A stretch of DNA of 9,099 bases, from NCBI GenBank assembly GCA_946885435.1, contig CAMPGL010000082.1:1-9099 (forward strand). Direction: 5' to 3'. Origin of the DNA: an uncultured Brevundimonas sp. GTDB taxonomy: Bacteria; Pseudomonadota; Alphaproteobacteria; Caulobacterales; Caulobacteraceae. Shown in pieces: positions 1-4,811 of the stretch (positions are counted from its first letter, which is position 1; each line of letters opens with the position of its first letter). A model generated the notes under the pieces. The model made no database searches. It saw nothing but the letters and a program-made list of their open reading frames with translations, and was not told the DNA's origin. Made by a program: the position numbers and the translations under genes.

Positions 1-574
1 GCGGCGGGTCGCCCCGCATCAGGTGGTGGTCGATCACGACCACCTCGACGCCCATGTCGGCGGCCGCTTCCAGCGCGTCGTGGGCGGCCGCGCCGCAATC
101 GACGGTGACCACCAGGTCCGCGCCGGCCTCCTTCATTCGTGCGAAGGCCTGGGCGCTCGGGCCGTAACCCTCGGTCAGCCGGTCGGGAACATAGACCTGC
201 AGCTCCAGGCCCATGGACCGGAACCACCGCACCAGCAGGGCGGCGCTTGAGGCGCCGTCCACGTCATAGTCGGCGAAGACCCAGACCGACTGCCGCGCGA
301 TCAGCGCGTCGATCAGCGCCTCGGCCGCTGCATCCATGTCGCGGAAGCAGGAGGGATCGGGAAACAGCGCGCGCAGGGTCGGCGAGAGATAGTCCCCCGC
401 CTGCTCAGGCCTGACGCCACGCGAGACGAGCGCGCGCGCCAGCACCTCGGACAGCCCGTGCGCCTGCTGAACCGAACGCACCGCATCGGCGTCCGCCGGC
501 CGCCAGCGCCACCTGCGGCCGCTGACCGAGCGCTCGACCCCCAGGAAAGCCGCCTGTCCCGCGCCGTCCGCCAT
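1..574 (-). CDS. recJ: Single-stranded-DNA-specific exonuclease RecJ, N-terminal part (runs off the left edge)
   Basis: Only the first 191 codons are in the window. RecJ degrades single-stranded DNA 5' to 3' in recombination and mismatch repair. The reading frame shows the DHH phosphoesterase core in order. Motif I is DYDVDG at residues 102-107 (metal-binding Asp residues), followed by VDCG at 158-161 and the namesake DHH at 182-184 in VIDHHLMRGDP. RecJ proteins are usually near 570-600 residues, so about two thirds, including the DHHA1 and OB parts, lies outside. I chose the ATG at 572-574 because the same frame has a TGA 17 codons upstream and no better start between. The Shine-Dalgarno match there is weak. 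The gene lies 77 bp downstream of the lipoprotein gene on the same strand and may be co-transcribed with it. Identification is firm from motif order. Confidence 0.93.
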   Translation of the reverse strand, partial: MADGAGQAAFLGVERSVSGRRWRWRPADADAVRSVQQAHGLSEVLARALVSRGVRPEQAGDYLSPTLRALFPDPSCFRDMDAAAEALIDALIARQSVWVFADYDVDGASSAALLVRWFRSMGLELQVYVPDRLTEGYGPSAQAFARMKEAGADLVVTVDCGAAAHDALEAAADMGVEVVVIDHHLMRGDPP

Positions 575-651
575 GTCAGACGACCTGACGCCCGCGTCGG
601 CGCGCGAATCGGTGAGCAAAGGTCATGCGGGGAGTGTAACGCCTTGCGGCG

Positions 652-1125
652 TCAATTCTGGACGGGCGGCGGCGGATTGGCCCGCGCGCGCAGACGTTCG
701 GCCCAGGCCAGCGCCTCGGCCATCGCCTGGGGGTCCGCCGGCTGGGCCAGCCGGGTGTCGATCCGGGCCCGTGTACGGCGCGCCCAGGGGTCGCCGTCGC
801 TCTCGTTCAGGGTCCACTGGATGGAGGCGACCTGGCGAGCCAGGGTGGCCTCGGACGCCTCCAGCGACACGACGCGCGCGCGGATGTCCGCGGCGGACGG
901 CACGTCGCGGGGCGCGGCGGGGAAATCCTCCCAGCGCGGATAGGCGCCGTCGGCGCGCGCCAGGGCGTCGACGCGCTGCGCGGCCGGCGAGGTCGGATCG
1001 GTCTCGGGGTTGAAGGGGCTGTAGCTCACGCAACCAGCCAGGGCGGCCATCAGTCCCAGCCCGGCGAGGCGGGCGGCGGCGGTCGCGACTCGGTCGAGGG
1101 TTGCGTTCATTTCACCGCCGGTCAT
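652..1125 (-). CDS. Predicted lipoprotein of unknown function (157 aa)
   Basis: I do not recognise a family. With the start at 1125 the protein has a short N-terminus, a hydrophobic stretch and a lipobox LAGC at about residues 28-31. It should therefore be exported, lipidated on Cys31 and anchored in a membrane. After the Cys come a Ser/Pro/Thr-rich spacer and a soluble region with WEDFP and a helical, Arg/Ala/Glu-rich second half that could form a coiled coil (for example the stretch around SLEASEATLARQVASI). It ends in a Pro-rich tail, PPPPVQN. The frame stays open to an ATG at 1251, but that start would run through the phaC start region and put 42 residues before the signal peptide. The ATG at 1125 has AGGA six bases upstream. 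An ATG at 1110 is a second candidate. The gene is divergent from phaC with a 40 bp gap, and recJ follows 77 bp downstream. Its function is unknown. Confidence 0.72.
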   Translation of the reverse strand: MTGGEMNATLDRVATAAARLAGLGLMAALAGCVSYSPFNPETDPTSPAAQRVDALARADGAYPRWEDFPAAPRDVPSAADIRARVVSLEASEATLARQVASIQWTLNESDGDPWARRTRARIDTRLAQPADPQAMAEALAWAERLRARANPPPPVQN

Positions 1126-1131
1126 ATGCCA

Positions 1132-1135
1132 TCCT
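1132..1135 (-). promoter_or_regulatory. Shine-Dalgarno site that sets the lipoprotein start
   Basis: The minus strand reads AGGA here, six bases before the ATG at 1125. The ATG at 1110 has GGTGA almost touching it, which is too close, and the upstream ATG at 1251 has no fitting context. This supports 1125 as the start. Confidence 0.5.
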
Positions 1136-1154
1136 GTTCGCGCGAGGAAGCGGC

Positions 1155-1159
1155 AGGAG
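1155..1159 (+). promoter_or_regulatory. Shine-Dalgarno site of phaC
   Basis: AGGAG lies six bases before the ATG at 1166. It decides for the long N-terminal form of PhaC: the next in-frame ATG (codon 54, at 1325) sits behind a C-rich stretch without a ribosome binding site. The basic extension is therefore probably translated. Confidence 0.7.
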
Positions 1160-1165
1160 CGCCCG

Positions 1166-3100
1166 ATGGCCGAGACGAAGCAACCCGCTAAGCCCGCCAC
1201 GGCCGGCAAGGCCGCCCGGCCCAAGGCCGCTCCGAAACGAGCCGCGCCCAAGCCCGCCGCGAAGCCTGAGCCCGCGCCCGAGGCTGCGAAGGCCGCTCAG
1301 GCGGCGCCTCCGCCAGCCCCCGAGATGGAGCCGCCGTCCCGCGAGGCGATCGAGCAGTTGTCGATGAACCTCGCCAAGGCCGCCATGACGGCCCAGCAGG
1401 CCATCGCCGAAGCCGCCCTGAAGCAGGCCGACCGGCCCGCCGCCCTCTCGCCGGATCCCTTCAACGTGGCCCCGGCCATGACCTCGGTGATGACCTCCCT
1501 GGCCAGCCGGCCCGACCGGCTGTTCCAGGCCCAGGCCGAGCTGTTCAAGGGCTACATGGACCTGTGGACCGACGCCGCCCGCCGCGCCTCGGGCGAGCCG
1601 CCGGCGCCCCAGGCCGGCCGCCCCGACAAGCGCTTCGCCGATCCCGACTGGACCGATAACCCGGTCTTCGAGGTGATGAAGCGCTCCTACCTGCTGTCCT
1701 CGGAGTGGCTGAACAACCTGATCGCTTCGGCCGAGGACGTGGACCCCCGCGTGAAACGCCGGGCCGAGTTCTTCACCAAGCTGCTGACCGACGCCTTCGC
1801 CCCCTCGAACTTCCTGGCCTCCAACCCGGCGGCACTGCGCGAGCTGATGGCCACCAACGGCGAAAGCCTGGTCAAGGGCATGCAGAACTTCGCCGCCGAC
1901 ATCGAGCGCGGCGACGGCGCCCTCAAGATCAGCCAGGCCGACTACGGCAAGTTCGAAGTCGGGGTGAACGTCGCCACCGCCCCGGGCCAGGTCGTCTGGC
2001 GCGACGAGCTGTTCGAGCTGATCCAGTACGACGCCGCCACCGAGCAGCAACGGGCCATCCCGCTGCTGATCTTCCCGCCCTGGATCAACAAGTTCTACAT
2101 CCTGGACCTCCAGCCCAAGAACTCGATGATCCGCTGGCTGTCGGCCCAGGGCTTCACCGTCTTCGTCTGCTCCTGGGTCAATCCGGACCGGGACAAGGCC
2201 GAGTTCGGCTTCTCCGAATACCTGCACAAGGGCATGTACCGCGCCGTCGAGAAGGTGCTGGAGCAGACCGGCTCGGACCATGTGAACACCGTCGGCTACT
2301 GCATCGGCGGCACCCTGATGGGCGCGGCGCTCGCGCACATGGCGGCGGCCAGGGACGACCGCGTCTCGGCCACCACCTTCTTCGCCGCCCAGCACGATTT
2401 CGCCGAGGCCGGCGACCTGCTGCTGTTCACCGACGAGCACTGGCTCAAGGAGATCGAACAGAAGATGGACGCCGCGGGCGGCGTCCTGCCCGGCGCGGCC
2501 ATGGCCGACACCTTCAATGCGCTGCGCGCCAACGACCTGATCTGGTCGTTCTTTGTCTCCAACTACCTGATGGGCAAGGACCCGCCGGCTTTCGACCTGC
2601 TGTTCTGGAACGCCGACCAGACGCGCATGCCCAAGAAGCTGCACCTGGACTACCTGCGCTCCCTCTACGGGAAGAATGCGCTGAGCCAGGGCCAGTTCGA
2701 GATCGGCGGCGAGCGCATCGATCTGTCGAAAGTGACCATCCCGCTCTACTTCCAGGCGTCGAAGGAAGACCACATAGCCCCGATGAACTCGGTCTACCGC
2801 TCGGCCAAGGCCTTCAAGAACGCCAAGGTCACCCTGACCCTGGCGGGCTCGGGCCACATCGCGGGCGTGGTCAATCCTCCCGCGGCCAACAAGTACAACC
2901 ACTGGACCAACGACGCCCTGCCCGACACGCTCGAGGAATGGCGCTCAGGCGCGGTCGAGCACCCGGGCTCCTGGTGGCCCCAGTGGGCCGACTGGCTCCA
3001 CGACAAGTCCGGCGACTGGGTCCCCGCGCGCGACCCGAAGACGGGCAAGCTGAAGCCCCTTGAGCCCGCGCCGGGCAGCTATGTGAAGGTGAAGAGCTAG
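1166..3100 (+). CDS. phaC: Class I poly(3-hydroxyalkanoate) synthase PhaC (644 aa)
   Basis: PhaC polymerises (R)-3-hydroxyacyl-CoA, typically 3-hydroxybutyryl-CoA, into PHA storage granules, on whose surface it sits. Residues 1-57 are a Lys/Ala/Pro-rich tail. About 60-300 is the PhaC N-terminal domain, followed by the alpha/beta-hydrolase core. The nucleophile elbow GYCIGG carries Cys379, the Asp in SKEDHIAP is Asp535, and the His in GSGHIAGVVNPP is His564. Spacings of 156 and 29 residues agree well with the C319-D480-H508 triad known for the Cupriavidus necator enzyme. The class I signature around DLLFWNAD is present. The protein is about 55 residues longer than the C. necator enzyme, and the excess is the N-terminal tail. 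No phaA, phaB, phaZ, phasin or phaR gene is in the window, so phaC stands alone here, divergent from the lipoprotein gene. I found no convincing promoter; any promoter must overlap the 5' part of the lipoprotein gene. Function is certain; the role of the tail is open. Confidence 0.97.
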   Translation: MAETKQPAKPATAGKAARPKAAPKRAAPKPAAKPEPAPEAAKAAQAAPPPAPEMEPPSREAIEQLSMNLAKAAMTAQQAIAEAALKQADRPAALSPDPFNVAPAMTSVMTSLASRPDRLFQAQAELFKGYMDLWTDAARRASGEPPAPQAGRPDKRFADPDWTDNPVFEVMKRSYLLSSEWLNNLIASAEDVDPRVKRRAEFFTKLLTDAFAPSNFLASNPAALRELMATNGESLVKGMQNFAADIERGDGALKISQADYGKFEVGVNVATAPGQVVWRDELFELIQYDAATEQQRAIPLLIFPPWINKFYILDLQPKNSMIRWLSAQGFTVFVCSWVNPDRDKAEFGFSEYLHKGMYRAVEKVLEQTGSDHVNTVGYCIGGTLMGAALAHMAAARDDRVSATTFFAAQHDFAEAGDLLLFTDEHWLKEIEQKMDAAGGVLPGAAMADTFNALRANDLIWSFFVSNYLMGKDPPAFDLLFWNADQTRMPKKLHLDYLRSLYGKNALSQGQFEIGGERIDLSKVTIPLYFQASKEDHIAPMNSVYRSAKAFKNAKVTLTLAGSGHIAGVVNPPAANKYNHWTNDALPDTLEEWRSGAVEHPGSWWPQWADWLHDKSGDWVPARDPKTGKLKPLEPAPGSYVKVKS

Positions 3101-3107
3101 CCCTTCT

Positions 3108-3134
3108 CTTCCCCATCGCGCAGCGATGGGGAGG
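3108..3134 (+). terminator. Possible phaC transcription terminator hairpin (no U-tract)
   Basis: Beginning eight bases after the phaC stop, CCCCATCGC and GCGATGGGG form a perfect 9-bp stem around a GCA loop (3111-3119 / 3123-3131). An A-T, a G-U and a G-C pair extend it outwards to 12. There is no following run of T, so it is not a classical intrinsic terminator. It is also one unit of a larger palindromic block. It may block 3' exonucleases or slow polymerase. Confidence 0.3.
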
Positions 3135-3246
3135 TGGATCGGCGCCGCCAGGCGACGAGACGGAGGGGGCGCAGCCGCCTTGTCCGGATAGGCCCGCGCC
3201 GCCCCCTCCACCACTTCGTGGTCCCCCTCCCCACTGCGTGGGGAGG
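3108..3246. repeat. Compound palindromic intergenic element (REP/MITE-like)
   Basis: The convergent gap between phaC and the chorismate mutase gene is almost wholly made of inverted repeats. Stem a is 3111-3119 with 3123-3131 (9 bp). Stem b is a long-range pair, GGAGGGGGCG at 3162-3171 with CGCCCCCTCC at 3200-3209 (10 bp, perfect). It encloses a short GCCT/AGGC stem at 3177-3180 / 3190-3193. Stem c is ACCAC-TTC-GTGGT at 3210-3222. Stem d is CCTCCCCAC-TGC-GTGGGGAGG at 3226-3246 (9 bp, perfect). Stems with three-base loops separated by C-tracts and G-tracts resemble dispersed palindromic repeats that I recall between genes of Caulobacteraceae, but copy number cannot be judged from one window. 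There is no transposase and no flanking duplication that I can see. No credible gene lies here. Confidence 0.6.
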
Positions 3247-3250
3247 AGAG

Positions 3251-4012
3251 TCATCCGCACCGACCGACGACTCTCAAGCCGCGATCCAGCGCCAGCTCGC
3301 CTTCGGTCACCGCAATTGTCCACCCATGGTGCGTCGCCAGCGAGCGCCGGTCATCGCCCTCGCCCGCATCCCCGCCGGCGGTGACCTGGAAGGTCCGCCC
3401 CTTGGCCAGCGCCTTTGGGTCGATCCGTCCGACCGCCAGGGCGACAGGCACGCCGCGCGCGTCGTCGAGGCTCTCGAACACCCACAGGTCGGGATAGTCG
3501 CGCACGAGGTCGATCCACCACGGCTGGTCCGCCGACAGGTTCAGCACCGCGACCGTGTTCCCGAACCGCGCCGCTTCCAGCGCCGCCTGGGGATTGGACG
3601 CGCCCATGTAGCTGACCTGGCTGCCGAAGCGCTGGCGGGCGCGATCCCAGGTCCGGCCGTCCTCCGCGCCGCGCCACAGGGCGACGGTCAGCGCCCCCTG
3701 CTGGGCCAGGCCCGCCCCGATCACCTCGCGCCAGATCGGCGCCACGGCGGGCCGCGCCACCGAGCCGGCGCGTTCGACCAGCCGGCGCATCACCGCCGCC
3801 TCGCGGTCCGGCCGCAGGTTCAGGAACGGCCCGTGCGGCGCGTCCTTGGCGCGGCCGACGCGGCGAGCCAGCAGCAGGCGGCGCTGGAGCAGGTCCAGCA
3901 TCTGGTCGTCCAGCCGGTCGATCTCGAAGCGCAGCGCCTCGAGCGTCAGGTCTTCGGCGGAGATGTCATTGGCGGGCGCGGGTTCGCGCGCGCTGATCGG
4001 TCGGGAAAGCAT
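3251..4012 (-). CDS. Chorismate mutase, AroQ type, with an unassigned C-terminal region (253 aa)
   Basis: Converts chorismate to prephenate, the branch point to Phe and Tyr. Residues 24-105 are an all-helical CM_2 domain that aligns by eye without gaps to the first 39 residues of the E. coli P-protein mutase domain. Arg28, Arg45 and Lys56 correspond to the known active-site Arg11, Arg28 and Lys39, and Arg70-Glu71 correspond to Arg51-Glu52. In the last helix (IWREVIGAGLAQQ) a Gly appears to replace the E. coli Ser84, while a Gln equivalent to Gln88 is present. Residues about 106-253 (from ALTVALWRGAEDG) are not needed for a bare mutase. They have an alpha/beta look with AVLNLSADQPWW, and may be a degenerate prephenate dehydratase-like or regulatory domain; they lack the dehydratase TRF motif. 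The start at 4012 has AGGG seven bases upstream. The gene lies 256 bases downstream of the dehydratase gene, behind a putative attenuator. The mutase call is firm; the C-terminal role is unknown. Confidence 0.88.
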   Translation of the reverse strand: MLSRPISAREPAPANDISAEDLTLEALRFEIDRLDDQMLDLLQRRLLLARRVGRAKDAPHGPFLNLRPDREAAVMRRLVERAGSVARPAVAPIWREVIGAGLAQQGALTVALWRGAEDGRTWDRARQRFGSQVSYMGASNPQAALEAARFGNTVAVLNLSADQPWWIDLVRDYPDLWVFESLDDARGVPVALAVGRIDPKALAKGRTFQVTAGGDAGEGDDRRSLATHHGWTIAVTEGELALDRGLRVVGRCG

Positions 4013-4053
4013 GGAATGGCCCTGGAGAGACTTCGGATTCCGTCGGTCGGATG

Positions 4054-4131
4054 CCGCGCATCTTCAGCGCGGTCGCCGGCGAGGGTCGGGCTCGAACGCC
4101 GCGCCCTCAGCCGGCGTATCGAAAGCCGCCG
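4054..4131 (-). promoter_or_regulatory. Candidate attenuator: competing RNA stems between leader peptide and chorismate mutase start
   Basis: On the minus-strand transcript several exclusive pairings are possible. (1) CGGCG inside the aromatic codon run (4127-4131) can pair with CGCCG at the end of the leader frame (4112-4116), with a 10-base loop. (2) GCCGGC-U-GAGGG, spanning the leader stop (4104-4115), can pair with CCCUCGCCGGC (4075-4085): 11 bp with one bulged U and an 18-base loop. Stems 1 and 2 share bases. (3) CCGCGC (4067-4072) can pair either with GCGCGG just after the leader stop (4099-4104) or with GCGCGG at 4054-4059, giving a compact hairpin with a 7-base loop. This one-segment, two-partner layout is what a ribosome-dependent attenuator needs. 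No U-run follows, so the output could be Rho-dependent termination or control of translation. Short GC stems are common by chance at this base composition. Confidence 0.4.
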
Positions 4132-4199
4132 AAGCCGAAATAATAGGCGCGGCCGGTCCGGATCTCGGAACAGGACAGCTGCAGCGCGCGCCGGGTCAT
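4107..4199 (-). CDS. Putative Tyr/Phe-rich leader peptide (30 aa) for the chorismate mutase gene
   Basis: A 30-codon frame starts MTRRALQLSC and ends AYYFGFGGFRYAG. Six of ten consecutive residues (19-28) are Tyr or Phe: Y, Y, F, F, F, Y. The codons include TAT, TAT, TTT and CGA, which should be rare in so GC-rich a genome. GAGG lies nine bases before the ATG, directly after a hairpin. The stop codon sits within an inverted repeat (4104-4115 with 4075-4085), and the chorismate mutase start is 94 bases further on. Leader peptides rich in the end product, with overlapping stems, are the established mechanism for pheA, trp and his attenuators in enterobacteria. Here the cluster would sense charged tRNA-Phe and tRNA-Tyr, the products downstream of chorismate mutase. 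The alternative is a chance or decayed frame: it is open and in phase with the dehydratase gene back to that gene's stop. The match of aromatic content to the pathway makes the leader reading better. Confidence 0.55.
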   Translation of the reverse strand: MTRRALQLSCSEIRTGRAYYFGFGGFRYAG

Positions 4200-4212
4200 C
4201 TCAGTAAGCCTC

Positions 4213-4255
4213 GTCCGCAGGATGCGGACCCGGCAATGGCGGGTCATAAACCCGC
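4213..4255 (-). other. Tandem overlapping hairpins between dehydratase stop and leader peptide
   Basis: Three perfect inverted repeats overlap. GCGGGT-ATTTG/TTATG-type stem arms lie at 4239-4244 and 4250-4255 (6 bp, 5-base loop). GTCCGCA and TGCGGAC lie at 4213-4219 and 4223-4229 (7 bp, 3-base loop). A middle pair, GACCCG / CGGGTC, at 4227-4232 and 4240-4245 (6 bp, 7-base loop) would exclude both outer stems. The second outer stem ends directly at the Shine-Dalgarno site of the leader frame. The stems may end or process the upstream transcript, or form part of the leader RNA. No U-tract is seen. Confidence 0.4.
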
Positions 4256-4268
4256 GATCGTCAAGCGC

Positions 4269-4811
4269 TCAGCGCTCCAGGACGACGAAGCGCGTCCGGT
4301 TGTCCGGCGAATCCTGCATGTCGTTGCGCAGAATCCTCAGGTCGTAGAGCTCGGCCGCCACCGCCGGGCCCAAAGCGCCGCGCGACATGTCACCCGCCAT
4401 TGCGACCGCCGCAGCCGCGCCGGCCGTATCGAACGCCTCGACCGCGGTTAGCCCGAGGGCAGCGATGTTCTGGGCGCACTGCTTGAGCGCCACCGGATGG
4501 CTTTCGACGGTCTTGAGGTCCGACAGCTTGGCGCCCGGCACGGCCATCAGCATCTGCCGCATGGGCCGCCAGGCCTCGGCCACCACCTTCAGCTTCAGCT
4601 GCTCGATCAGCCGGTTGGGCTCGGGCAACAGGCCGACGATGGTGTTCTCGACCGGGATCAGGCCACAGGCGCATTCGCCCGAGGCCACCGCCTGGATCGC
4701 CTCGGCGAAGGTCTGATAGCCCTTGGGCGTCTCCCACGGCCTTAGCGCGAGGCAGGCCTCATGGCTGAAGGCCCCCGGCGCCCCCTGGTAAGCGACGCAC
4801 GGCGCATCCAT
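4269..4811 (-). CDS. pheA: Prephenate dehydratase, catalytic domain only, no ACT domain (180 aa)
   Basis: Converts prephenate to phenylpyruvate, the last committed step to phenylalanine. The whole protein is one PDT domain: AYQGAPGAFSHEA at residues 7-19, IPVEN at 52-56, SHPVALKQC at 104-112, DTAGAA at 128-133, and at the end QDSPDNRTRFVVL with the catalytic TRF motif at 173-175. It stops six codons after the motif begins to resolve. Family members usually continue with a linker and an ACT domain that binds Phe, to about 280 residues; here that is absent. The next bases do not give a recognisable ACT domain in the same frame. The ATG overlaps the DAHP synthase stop by one base (TGATG), with GGAGG seven bases upstream, so translation is probably coupled. 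Activity is likely, but without the usual allosteric Phe inhibition. All motif regions are present, so I do not call it a pseudogene. Confidence 0.92.
   Translation of the reverse strand: MDAPCVAYQGAPGAFSHEACLALRPWETPKGYQTFAEAIQAVASGECACGLIPVENTIVGLLPEPNRLIEQLKLKVVAEAWRPMRQMLMAVPGAKLSDLKTVESHPVALKQCAQNIAALGLTAVEAFDTAGAAAAVAMAGDMSRGALGPAVAAELYDLRILRNDMQDSPDNRTRFVVLER

Noticed and set aside
637..654. Hairpin ACGCC-TTGC-GGCGT overlapping the lipoprotein stop, considered as a terminator.
   Set aside because: Only five base pairs, overlaps the coding end, and has no T-run after it on the minus strand.
458..1013. Plus-strand frames across the start of recJ and the lipoprotein gene.
   Set aside because: Arg/Ala-rich, no ribosome site, no recognisable domain, and they oppose a clear RecJ and a clear lipobox protein.
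1101..1126. TTGCGT and CATATG on the plus strand as a phaC promoter.
   Set aside because: Spacing of 16 is possible, but both boxes match poorly and lie in the lipoprotein coding start; not above chance.
1112..2902. A 596-codon open frame antisense to phaC on the minus strand.
   Set aside because: It mirrors phaC codon positions, is rich in Gly, Val, Leu, Arg and His in the way typical of shadow frames at high GC, and has no recognisable domain. phaC is certain.
1705..3063. A 452-codon plus-strand frame inside phaC in another phase.
   Set aside because: Arg/Pro/Gly-rich low-complexity translation without domains; a shadow of phaC.
4259..4264. TTGACG on the minus strand right after the dehydratase stop, considered as the -35 of a separate promoter for the leader and mutase.
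   Set aside because: A good -35 by itself, but I find no acceptable -10 at 16-18 bases; the only AT-rich stretch is about eight bases away. Start-site mapping would be needed.
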